This document shows, piece by piece, positions 44,934 to 53,600 of a stretch of DNA of 64,000 nt. The DNA comes from Bradyrhizobium barranii subsp. barranii (GTDB lineage: Bacteria > Pseudomonadota > Alphaproteobacteria > Rhizobiales > Xanthobacteraceae). The position numbers were made by a program, and so were the translations under genes. The first letter of the stretch is position 1; every line of letters begins with the position of its first letter. The notes beneath the pieces are model-generated. The model was not told the origin of the DNA. It ran no database searches and saw only the letters and a list, made by a program, of their open reading frames with translations. The stretch covers positions 4,013,501 through 4,077,500 of the forward strand of contig NZ_CP086136.1 in assembly GCF_017565645.3 (NCBI RefSeq), written 5' to 3'.

Positions 44934-46844
44934 TCAGAATTTGAGGAAGCCGATCGACAGCCACGGCACGGCCGCGACGACGACGAGGCCGATGAAGAGC
45001 GCCGCGACATAGCCCCAGATGTGCTTGAGGCCTTCGTCCGGCGATATCTTGCTGATCGCGCAGGCGCCGTAATAGCCGACGCCGAACGGCGGCGCGAACA
45101 GGCCGATGCCCATCGCGAGGATCACGACCATCGCATAGTGCACTTCGTGCACGCCGGCCTGCTTGGCAATCGGAAACAGCAATGGGCCGAACAGCACGAT
45201 GGCCGGAATGCCTTCGAGCACGCTGCCGAGCACGACGAAGGCCACAATCGAGATCGCGAGGAAGCCGTAGGCGCCGCCGGGGATCGCCGCCATCGCCTTC
45301 GCCAGCTGTTGCGAGAAGCCGGATTGCGTCAGTCCCCAGGCCATCGCCGTGGCGCAGCCGATGATGAAGATGATTGCGCCCGTCAGCGAGGCCGTCTCGA
45401 CCAGCATGGATTTCAGCCGCCGCCAGGGAAACTGGCGGTAGACCACAAGGCCCATCAACACGGCGTAGGCGATGCCGATCGTCGAGACCTCCGTGGCAGT
45501 GGCAACACCTTCCACAACGGCGGTGCGGATCACGAAGGGCAGCAGGATGGCGGGCAGAGCGACCATTGTGAGTTTCGCGATCTCGCGCTTGGAGGCACGC
45601 CGCACATGGCTCAGATCCTCATGCCGGTAGCGCCGCCACACCACCACGCAGAGCGCCGTGCCCACGACCAGGGCCGGCAGCAGCCCGCCCGTGAACAGCG
45701 CCGCGATCGAGACACCGGTCACCGAGCCGATAGTGATCAGCACGATGCTCGGCGGAATGGTCTCGGTCTGCGCGCCGGTGGCCGACAGCAGCGCGACGAG
45801 GTCGCCGGGCTTGGCGCCGCGCCGCTGCATCTCCGGCAGCAGCACCGGCGCGATCGCGGCCATGTCGGCGATCTTCGAGCCGGAGATGCCGGAGACCAGA
45901 TACATGGCCCCGATCAGCACGTAGGACAGTCCGCCCCTGACATGTCCGAGCAGGCTTGCCAGAAACTGGATCATGGCCCGCGCCATGCCGGTCATCTCGA
46001 TCAACGCACCGAGGAAAATGAACAGCGGCACCGCGAGCAGGATCAGGTGCGACATGCCTTCATCGAGACGGCCGACCATCACCATCATCGGTACGCTGGT
46101 TGTCAGCGCCAGATAGCCGAAGGTCGCGAGCGCAAAGGAGAAGGCGATCGGTACGCCGGCGAACACGTTGGCCGCGACCACGCCGACGAAGAAAATGATG
46201 AGATTGTAGCGTCCGAGCGGGGCGAGCAGCGGTCCGGCAAGCCAGAACGCGGCAATCAGGACGGTGATGGTGATAAGGGCCGCGACGATCAACGCGAGGC
46301 GGTGATGCGTCGCGAGCCGGATCGCGGCGACGACGGCCATCAGGGTCATCCCGACGGGAATTGCGGCTGCGCGCCAGGCATTGCTGATCTCCAGCGCCGG
46401 GGTGACGATGACCTGTTCCTCGCTCGCATAATCGAAGGCGGGATGCAGGATCAGCGCCAGCAGGGCTAGCGGCGCCACCGCCGCGATCGTGTCGAGAAAG
46501 GCGCGCGCGCCCGGGCCGACATGGCTGACGAGCCCTGTCATGCGCATGTGCTCGCCCCGGCGCAGCGCGATCACCGCGCCCAGCATTGAGAGCCAGAGAA
46601 ACAGGATCGAGGCCAGCTCGTCCGACCAGATCAGCGGGCTGTGGAAGACGTATCGCATGATGACGCCGGCGAGCATGATGCCGATCTCGACCAGCACGAC
46701 ACCGGCCGCGGCGGTCTCGACCACGGCACCGAGCCAGCGGTCGACGGTGCCAAAGGCGCTCGCAAGCTTGCGCGTGCCTGCATCGGAAGCAGGGTGCGCG
46801 GCCGCCGCCAGATAGTCCGTCATCTGATGCTCTGCGATCGTCAT
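44934..46844 (-). CDS. TRAP transporter permease, fused DctQ-DctM
   Basis: This 636-residue inner-membrane protein combines the small (DctQ, four spans, residues ~25-180) and large (DctM, residues ~200-636) permease subunits of a TRAP transporter. The DctQ part has RYVFHSPLIWSDELASILFLWLSMLGAVIALRRGEHMRM. The DctM part has FVGVVAANVFAGVPIAFSFAL, SGSKIADMAAI and GCATAMAWGLTQSG, typical large-subunit motifs. These Na+-driven importers usually carry carboxylates such as sugar acids. The open frame continues far upstream but there it is antiparallel noise over the binding-protein gene; ATG 46844 gives the natural start, 5 bp after the DctP stop. Confidence 0.9.
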   Translation of the reverse strand: MTIAEHQMTDYLAAAAHPASDAGTRKLASAFGTVDRWLGAVVETAAAGVVLVEIGIMLAGVIMRYVFHSPLIWSDELASILFLWLSMLGAVIALRRGEHMRMTGLVSHVGPGARAFLDTIAAVAPLALLALILHPAFDYASEEQVIVTPALEISNAWRAAAIPVGMTLMAVVAAIRLATHHRLALIVAALITITVLIAAFWLAGPLLAPLGRYNLIIFFVGVVAANVFAGVPIAFSFALATFGYLALTTSVPMMVMVGRLDEGMSHLILLAVPLFIFLGALIEMTGMARAMIQFLASLLGHVRGGLSYVLIGAMYLVSGISGSKIADMAAIAPVLLPEMQRRGAKPGDLVALLSATGAQTETIPPSIVLITIGSVTGVSIAALFTGGLLPALVVGTALCVVVWRRYRHEDLSHVRRASKREIAKLTMVALPAILLPFVIRTAVVEGVATATEVSTIGIAYAVLMGLVVYRQFPWRRLKSMLVETASLTGAIIFIIGCATAMAWGLTQSGFSQQLAKAMAAIPGGAYGFLAISIVAFVVLGSVLEGIPAIVLFGPLLFPIAKQAGVHEVHYAMVVILAMGIGLFAPPFGVGYYGACAISKISPDEGLKHIWGYVAALFIGLVVVAAVPWLSIGFLKF

Positions 46845-46849
46845 CGCGC

Positions 46850-47866
46850 TCAGGCCAGCTTGCCGACGGCGCCTTCGAGCAGCGCCCAGGCTTCGTCGCC
46901 GAAGCGGCCCTTCCATTCGCCGTAGAAGCCGGAGTCGCGCAGTTTTGCGCGGAACGAGTCCGGTGAAGGCGTGGTGAATTTCATTCCATTGCGCTGGAGA
47001 TCGGCCTGCACGGTCGCATTGAACGTCTTGATGTCCTCGCGCTGCTTCAAGCCGGCATCGTTGATGGCGTTGCTGACGATGGTCCTGAGATCGGCGGGAA
47101 GGGCGTTGAAGGCGCGGGCGTTGGCGATGAACCAGAAGCCGTCCCAGATGTGGTTGCTGATCGCGCAGTACTTCTGCACCTCGTAGAGCTTCGCCACCTG
47201 GATGATCGGCAGCGGATTTTCCTGCGCGTCGACAATGCGTGTCTGCAGCGACGAATAGACCTCGCTGAATTGCAGGCTGGTCGGCGAGGACGAGAGCGCC
47301 TTGAACATGGAGATGCTGAGCGGAGACACGGGCACGCGGATCTTGAGGCCGTCCATGTCCTTGGCGCTCTCGATCGGCTTGGCGCCGCTGGTGATCTGGC
47401 GGAAGCCGTTGTCCCACATCTTCTCGAACGTATGGAGGCCGACCTTGGCCATGGCGGCACGGATATGCGCGCCAAGCCCGCCGTCCATCGCTTTCCAGAC
47501 CTGATCGTAATCGGCAAAGGCAAAGCCGACCGCATTGATCGCGGCGATCGGCACCAGGGTCGCGGCCACGAGCGCGGAGGGCGTGAAGAAGTTCAGCGCG
47601 CCGCTGCGCACCTGGGCGAGCATGTCGGTGTCGCCGCCGAGCTGGTTGTTCGGGAAGATGACGATCTCGACCCGGCCATTGCTCTCCTTGGCGACGCGGT
47701 CGGCGGCTTCCTGGGCGCGGATGTTGAGGGGATGCGTCAGCGGCAGGTTGTTGCCGTATTTCAGCGAGAACTCGGCCGCCCGGGCCGGGCGCGAGAGACC
47801 GCCCATCAAGCCCGCGGCGGGGAGGACGGACAGGGCTTGCAAGGCGCGCCGACGGGTCAGGGACAA
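46850..47866 (-). CDS. TRAP transporter substrate-binding protein DctP
   Basis: This ~338-residue periplasmic receptor has an N-terminus SLTRRRALQALSVLPAAGLMGG that looks like a twin-arginine signal peptide. The mature region shows DctP features: LPLTHPLNIRAQEAADRVAKES near the start and LKIRVPVSPLSISMFKAL with the conserved ligand-carboxylate Arg. I favour a TTG start at 47866 because a GGAGGAG lies six bases upstream; the in-frame GTG at 47881 overlaps that ribosome-binding site. It binds an anionic ligand, probably a sugar acid, and passes it to the fused permease encoded next. It is the first gene of the RLP operon. Confidence 0.88.
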   Translation of the reverse strand: MSLTRRRALQALSVLPAAGLMGGLSRPARAAEFSLKYGNNLPLTHPLNIRAQEAADRVAKESNGRVEIVIFPNNQLGGDTDMLAQVRSGALNFFTPSALVAATLVPIAAINAVGFAFADYDQVWKAMDGGLGAHIRAAMAKVGLHTFEKMWDNGFRQITSGAKPIESAKDMDGLKIRVPVSPLSISMFKALSSSPTSLQFSEVYSSLQTRIVDAQENPLPIIQVAKLYEVQKYCAISNHIWDGFWFIANARAFNALPADLRTIVSNAINDAGLKQREDIKTFNATVQADLQRNGMKFTTPSPDSFRAKLRDSGFYGEWKGRFGDEAWALLEGAVGKLA

Positions 47867-47885
47867 GGGCTTCTCCTCCACAGAT

Positions 47886-47980
47886 ATTTGATGTTATTTG
47901 ATGTTTCTGCGACAATGTTGATGCGAAAATTGCGACTTTGAGCTAGCATGTCAAACGAAAAAGTTGATGGTTTTTGATGT
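47886..47980. promoter_or_regulatory. Repeated TTGATG motifs in the divergent TRAP operon/LacI control region
   Basis: ATTTGATGTT occurs twice in exact tandem at 47886-47905. TTTGATGT recurs at 47973-47980, and GTTGATG occurs at 47917-47923 and 47963-47969. All five are in the same orientation within 95 bp of the 135-bp divergent gap; a loosely inverted ATGTCAAA lies at 47949-47956. They are good candidates for operators of the neighbouring LacI-type regulator, although LacI sites are normally palindromic. Confidence 0.45.
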
Positions 47981-48001
47981 ATTCGACGATTGGGCCCCGG
48001 A

Positions 48002-49057
48002 ATGAATAAACCAGTGGCTCCTTCGCTGAGCCGCATCGTTGACGTGGCGCGCCGGGCCGGCGTCTCCACGGCGACGGTCGACCGCGTGCTGAATCGTCGG
48101 CCCGGTGTGCGGGCGATTACGCAGCAGCGGGTGCTCGCCGCTGCGTCCGAGCTCGACTACATGCCGGCCGAGAACATCCTGGCGGCGATGCGGCCGAAGC
48201 CGATGCGGCTCCTGTTCCTGCTGCCGGCCGGCACCAACCGCTTCCTGTCTACGCTCGGGCAGCTGATCGCGCATTCCGACGGCCGGCTCGCGCCCTTCAA
48301 CGTCCATTGTCAGGTCGACACCATCAAGGGCTTCAATCCCGACCTGCTGGCACATCAGCTCTGGCGGGCCCGCGACAAGGCCGACGGCATCGCTTTCATG
48401 GCGCTCGAGCATCCCGTCGTGAGGGAAGCGGTCGACCGATTAGCGGAGCACGGCGTGCCGACGGTGACGCTGATCTCGGATATCCTGAATGCGCGCCGCG
48501 CGGCCTATATCGGACTGGACAATCGCTCGATTGGGCGCACCGCCGGCTATCTGATCGCGCGCTTTCTGGGCGAGCGTCCGGCCAAGGTCGCGATGATCGC
48601 GGGCAGCCGCAGCTACCGCGCGCACGAAGAACGCGAAATGGGCTTTCTGCACGTCTTCGAAGAACTATTCCCGGCCATCAAGGTCGTGGGCCTGCGCGAA
48701 GGCCATGATGACGCCGACCGCAACTATCGCCAGACGCGCATGCTGCTGGGCCAGCATCCGGATCTTGCCGGAATCTACAACATCGGCGGCGCCGCCGATG
48801 GTGTCGCTCGCGGCCTGAACGAAATGAACCGGGCGCGCGACGTGGTCTTCATTGGTCATGGTCTGACCTCGGATACGCGCGGCTTTCTGCTCGATGGGAC
48901 GATGGATGCCGTCATCACTCAAAATCAGCTCAACACGATGATGAGCTGTGTCGGCATCTTCGACAATCTGCGCGCCGGCCGCAGCGCCATGCACGGCATC
49001 GAGGCGCCGCGCAGCGAGATCATCTTTCGCGAAAATATTCCGGCGCTTGGGGGCTAG
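48002..49057 (+). CDS. LacI family transcriptional regulator
   Basis: This 351-residue regulator has a LacI-type helix-turn-helix at residues ~10-60 (RIVDVARRAGVSTATVDRVLN, with the hinge segment ASELDYMP) and a periplasmic-binding-protein-like sensor domain. The sensor is of the AraC/RhaR-like Peripla_BP_4 type (DNRSIGRTAGYLIARFLG, IAGSRSYRAHEEREMGF). I chose ATG 48002 over an upstream TTG. It is divergent from the TRAP-VOC-RLP-kinase operon and is the natural candidate to control it, sensing either the imported acid or a pathway intermediate. The 135-bp gap between them holds repeated TTGATG motifs. Confidence 0.9.
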   Translation: MNKPVAPSLSRIVDVARRAGVSTATVDRVLNRRPGVRAITQQRVLAAASELDYMPAENILAAMRPKPMRLLFLLPAGTNRFLSTLGQLIAHSDGRLAPFNVHCQVDTIKGFNPDLLAHQLWRARDKADGIAFMALEHPVVREAVDRLAEHGVPTVTLISDILNARRAAYIGLDNRSIGRTAGYLIARFLGERPAKVAMIAGSRSYRAHEEREMGFLHVFEELFPAIKVVGLREGHDDADRNYRQTRMLLGQHPDLAGIYNIGGAADGVARGLNEMNRARDVVFIGHGLTSDTRGFLLDGTMDAVITQNQLNTMMSCVGIFDNLRAGRSAMHGIEAPRSEIIFRENIPALGG

Positions 49058-49364
49058 GATCCAGGGAGGCTTGCTGGACCCATGGTCGGCCTGGTCGAGC
49101 GCATCCATGGCCTGATTGGCACGATGCAATTTTGCCGGTGTTTTGCCCGACGAGTCAAATGACCGGCGTCTGAAGACATCGGGCTCGTCGAGCAGCTCAA
49201 CGTGCGTTGCAGGAGAGATGCCTCTCGCGCTGCGCGCGCAAGGCAATTCACCCAAGCCTCATCTCGACTTAAGTCGCGCCACCGCGACCAACCGGCCAGG
49301 GGCGGTTCTACTGTGCATGGGGTTGTTTTTCAGTTTTTTGTTTGGCGAGGCGCCGGCAGGCGCT
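49058..49364. other. 307-bp intergenic region without a supported gene
   Basis: This region lies between the LacI regulator gene and the end of the leftward DUF3750 gene. Open frames on both strands have no recognisable family or ribosome-binding site. A possible dispersed-repeat remnant lies inside it and is listed separately. No convincing Rho-independent terminator was found. Confidence 0.6.
49139..49345 (+). repeat. Possible remnant of a Bradyrhizobium-type dispersed intergenic sequence
   Basis: Two segments, TTTTGCCCGACGAGTCAAAT at 49141-49160 and TGCATGGGGTTGTTTTTCAG at 49313-49332, resemble sequences I recall from many Bradyrhizobium intergenic regions. The second is followed by a T-rich tract ending near 49342. 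There is no second copy inside this window, so the repeat nature rests on memory and not on what is shown here. Confidence 0.3.
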
Positions 49365-50107
49365 CTACAGGCCGGCCGCGACGCCCAGGCGGCCGATGCC
49401 GGGGAGCTTGAGCGCCGGCCGCCGGATGTCGATCCCCAGCACCGCGCCGAAGAAATTGATCTCGAACCCTTCGACCCAGCCGACCGTCATGCCGAGGTAA
49501 CCCGACAGCGAGGCGTAGGCGCCGGTACGGGAAGGGGTGATGCCGGCCCAGCGTCCGCTGTACGGATAGTCCTTGCCGACCGCGGTGGGTGGAAGGACAG
49601 CACGAAGCTCGGGAACGGCGTCCAGCGCGCCTGCACGAAGGTGTTGGAATTCGGTCCCGGCCAGGCGCTGTAATCGCCGTAGGCGCGGAACTTGTAGGTC
49701 TCGACGACGTGGCGGATCTTGGGGATCAGCGCTTCGGCCCGCGCGCCGTCGACCGCCACGACGGTTTCGGGCATGGCGCCGAACCAGCGGCCGTCGGCTG
49801 CAAATCCGTTGCTCCGGATCGGGTCGCCCCACGCCGTGTAGTCGTATCGGCTGTAGGTGCTGGCACCTTTCTCCTTGACGACGATCCAGCTGTGGACGGC
49901 GAAAATGCTGCGCCACCGCACCGTGCGCGCGGCAAAGACCCGGATCAGCGCGTCCGGATTGGCGGATGCCGGCGGCAGCAAGCCGGCGCTCGAGCGATCC
50001 GCCGTCTGCCAATTGCCCCGGCCATCGCCGAACACATAATAGCGTCCGGCCGACAGTCCTATCGGCACGGAGACCAGCAGCAGGAAGAGAATCAAGAGTT
50101 TTCTCAA
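49365..50107 (-). pseudogene. DUF3750 domain-containing protein, frameshifted near 49628
   Basis: This protein is anchored by an N-terminal signal/membrane segment (LRKLLILFLLLVSVPIGLSAGRYYVFG; start TTG 50107). It has the DUF3750 core (VHSWIVVKEKGASTYSRYDYTAWGDP and YKFRAYGDYSAWPGPNSNTFVQA). After FVQA the frame leaves the family sequence; the expected continuation (ALDAVPELRAVLPPTAVGKDY...GMTVGWVEGFEINFFGAVLG) is one base out and runs to a stop at 49365. One extra base within the CGCGC at 49626-49630 would restore about 247 residues, a normal length. The function of DUF3750 is unknown. Its lesion resembles the two frameshifts in the ABC genes, so a sequencing cause must be considered. Confidence 0.75.
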
Positions 50108-50204
50108 GGGCAGACGGGGGCAGGCGGGACAATACGATTAATATAGTTCGCCCGGCGGGTCGCGCCAGCACGCTTCTGCTCTTGCATTTGGGAGGTGCGC
50201 CCCC

Positions 50205-50477
50205 ATGTTCCCGATTATGATGAAACTGTCCCTCATCGAAGACCAAGCCATCCAGGCGCGAATCGCGGGCATCGCGGGCGCCGAGACGTTCGATCGCATC
50301 TTCGCCGGCATCCGATTCGACGAGATCGACGGCAATCTGCTGTTCGCCATTGCCAGGGACGAAGACTGCGCGAGCGAGATCGAGGACGAGTTCTCGCATC
50401 ACCTCGCGGTGGTTGCGACTCAAGTCCTCGGGCAGAGCGTCGACGTGGTCGTGGTGCTGCCGAAGGTCCTGCAGTAG
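50205..50477 (+). CDS. Small protein, possible DnaA N-terminal-like domain
   Basis: This 90-residue protein has a strong ribosome-binding site GGGAGG (50190-50195) nine bases before the ATG. Apart from the start region it reads FDRIFAGIRFDEIDGNLLFA, then helical, acidic ARDEDCASEIEDEF, and ends VDVVVVLPKVLQ. The order (Trp/Phe-x2-Ile-x-Gly/Leu region, beta hairpin, helix, beta strand VxVVV) resembles the DnaA N-terminal (PF11638-like) protein-interaction fold, but the match is weak and by eye. It is divergent from the DUF3750 gene and stands 173 bp before the Mfd-like gene. The function is unknown. Confidence 0.6.
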   Translation: MFPIMMKLSLIEDQAIQARIAGIAGAETFDRIFAGIRFDEIDGNLLFAIARDEDCASEIEDEFSHHLAVVATQVLGQSVDVVVVLPKVLQ

Positions 50478-50650
50478 GCCTTATTTTGCCGTGCAAGCGG
50501 CCTCCCGGGCTTGCATCCATGCTTTCCAACGCAATCGTGAAATTGTAATGACGTGCTTGGGCGCTTAGGCCCAGTCCGCGTTGTCGACCGAGCTCTACGG
50601 CAGGGCTCGTCGGCGCGCGACTCTATTTCTAAAACAAAATTGGATACACA

Positions 50651-53600
50651 TTGGCGTCCACCAAAAAAGCCCGGGCCGCGACCGGCGCGAAAAAGACCAA
50701 GGCCAAAAGCTCGAAAGGCGAGAGCCCGAAGACCAAGAGCTCGAAGAGCAAGGGTTCAAAGAGCAAGGGTTCGAAGAGCACAGAGAGCAAGGGCTCGAAA
50801 GGCAAGAGCGCGTCGCGTTCTACGGTCTCGTCCTCATCGCCGCTCGGCATGCTGGCGCTGCATCTGCGCGAGCAATGGGAGAAGTCTGGCCGCGACGGCC
50901 TCGTGTTCCTCTGCGACAATGAGAACAGGGCGGAGCGGCTGGGCGGCGTGATCCACGCGCTCGACCCTTCGGTCGACGTGCTGGTGTTCCCGCGACTGAA
51001 CAATCTGCCATTCGATGGTCTGGAGCCGTCGCGCGAGATCGCGGGCAGGCGGAGCTCGGTGTTGCGGCGCCTTGCCAAGGCAAGGAAGCCGGTCTTCCTC
51101 GTATCGACCGCTGAGGCCATCATGGAGCGGCTGCCACTGCCGGCGAGCTGGTCAAAGACCAGCCTCAGCCTGAAAGTGGGCGCGGCCTATTCGGAAGCCG
51201 AGCTGGAGCGCCGTCTGGAAGCTCTCGGCTACGACCTCGACGAAGAGGCAGAATATCCGGGCGGCGTCCTGTTCCACGGCAAGACGTTCGAGGTGTTTCC
51301 CGCGGGCGGACTTGGTCCTTTCAGGATCGAACATTCCGACGGTGTTATCCGTAAGATCGTTGCCGTCGATCCGGTCGAGCATGAGGTCGTCTACGAGACC
51401 AGGGAATTGCTGATCGATCCGATGTCCGAACAGATTGCGCTCGGAGGCAAGCGCGGACAGCGGGCGACGCTGCCGGATTATTGCGCTCGCGCGCGGTGGA
51501 TCGTGGATGCCGGCGTACCGGGCCATGCCGATATCTGGCTGGGCACCATCGAGGAGGCCGCTGGCCGCAGGGATGCGGAGCGCGAGTATCTCGGACGGGC
51601 GGACTGGAAGCGGCTGAAGAAGAGCATCAGCGTGCTTCCGCAAAAATCGGCCTTCACGCCGACGCCCGATTTCTCGAAAGCCTCATCGCCAAGAAAGATC
51701 CTCCGCGCATTTATTGACGACATGCAACGCGCCGGGTCGCGGGTGCTGTTCGTCGCGGCCGTCGAGGATGACCTTCGCGCAATGGAGCGGATGAGCGGCA
51801 TCAAGGCGGAGCGCTGCGCCGATTGGAGCGAGGCGACGGAGGGACGGGATCGCGAAACGGCGTTCCTGGCCGACTTCGATGCCGGCTTCGTCGGGGCCGG
51901 CCGCAAGCCTCTCGTCATCGTCACCGCGTCCGACGTGCTCGGCAGCAGAGCCCATCATCCCCAGCCCATGGCGAGAGCCTGGACGGCCGCGTTCGATCAT
52001 CCGGACGTCCCGGAGCGCGGCGCGGCGGTGGTGCATTTGCAGCGTGGGCTCGCTCTGCTCGACGGCTTGCAGACCCTCGCCATGGGGACGGGATCGCGGC
52101 GCGAGATGGTCAGGCTTGCGTTCGCGGGAGACAACGCCGTTCTCGTGCCGCCGGCCGATCTTGCCTTGATCTGGCCGTATGCGGCCGAGCCCGGCAAGCT
52201 GGCACGGGACAAGGCGGACGGAAGCACATGGTGGGCGCGGCGGACCGAGGCCGAGGCGGAGATTCAGGTCGCCGCCAAGGCGCTCGCGAAGCACATCAGC
52301 CAGCGCCACCGCCGCCGCGCGCCGAAACTGGTCGCGCCCGGGCCACTCTATGAAAGGTTCGTTGCGCGTTTTCCGTATTTCCCGACGGTCGATCAGGCGA
52401 AGGCCATTCAGGACGTGCTCGATGATCTCGCGGTAGGTCATCCCATGGACAGGGTGGTGTGCGGCGACGTCGGATTTGGAAAGACCGAGGTGGCGTTGCG
52501 CGCGGCAGCCGCCGTGGCGCTGTCCGGGAAACAGGTGGCGATCGCGGTGCCGACCACGGTCCTGGCGCGGCAGCATGTCGAAACCTTCCGCAAGCGCTTC
52601 GGTCCTCTCGGTATCGACGTCGGAAGCCTGTCGCGAGCGACCTCCGGCCCGGAGACGCGAGGGATCAAGGAGGGCCTGCGAAGCGGCAGGCTGAAAGTCG
52701 TTGTCGGCACGCAGGCGCTCTCTGCAAAGGATGTGAAGTTCGCCGATCTTGGCCTCGTCATCATCGACGAAGAGCAGCACTTCGGAGCGGCGGAGAAGGC
52801 GAAGCTTTCAGGCCTGGCAAAGAATGCCCATACGCTCTGGATGAGCGCGACGCCCATCCCGCGCACGCTCGCTGCTGGTCTTGCGGGCTTCCGGGATCTC
52901 AGCGTGATCGCAACGCCGCCGGTTCACCGGCTTCCGATCGTGACCAAGATCGCTCCGCTTTCGGATGCGGCCATTGCCGGAGCATTGCTTCGCGAGCGGC
53001 GGCGGCACGGACAGAGTTTTCTGATTTGCCCGCGCATCCAGGATCTGGAGCCGATGCTGGCGCGCGTGCAATCACTGGCGCCCGACCTCCGCATCGTCTG
53101 CCTTCATGGCAAGATGCCCGTCGACGACCTCGACGACCGCATGATGAGTTTCGTCGATGGCGAGGCGGACGTCCTCCTGGCGACCAACATCGTGGAAAGC
53201 GGTCTCGATATCCCGCGCGCGAATACCATCGTGGTGTGCTGGCCCGAAAAGTTCGGCCTCGCACAGCTCCATCAGCTCAGGGGGCGGGTGGGACGCGGCG
53301 GAACGCGCGCCTTCGCCTATCTGCTGACGGAGTCGACCTCGGAACAGTCCGAGAAGCGTTTGGCCGTGCTCGAGGAGTTCAGCAAGCCTGGCGCCGGCTT
53401 TGCCATCAGCGAGCGCGATCTGGACCTAAGGGGCGCCGGCGATCTGTTTTCCGAACAGCAGTCCGGGCACGTGCAGGTGTTCGGGCCGGTGCTCTACAGT
53501 CATCTCCTGAAGCTCGCCTCGGAAAGAGTGAACGACTCGGGCGCCTTTCTGTGGGTGCCGGATCTCAATCTGCCTGTCGGCGACATGTTGCCTGAAGGTT

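Noticed and set aside
46845..47915. Upstream extension of the TRAP permease frame giving a 993-residue protein
   Set aside because: The extension reads as Arg/Pro-rich out-of-frame sequence over the DctP gene; DctP is clearly coding in another frame, and the permease has a natural ATG at 46844.
49117..49135. Sigma-54-like TGGCACG followed by TTTGC
   Set aside because: The TGGCACG block is perfect, but the GG-to-GC distance is 16 rather than 12, so it cannot act as a -24/-12 promoter.
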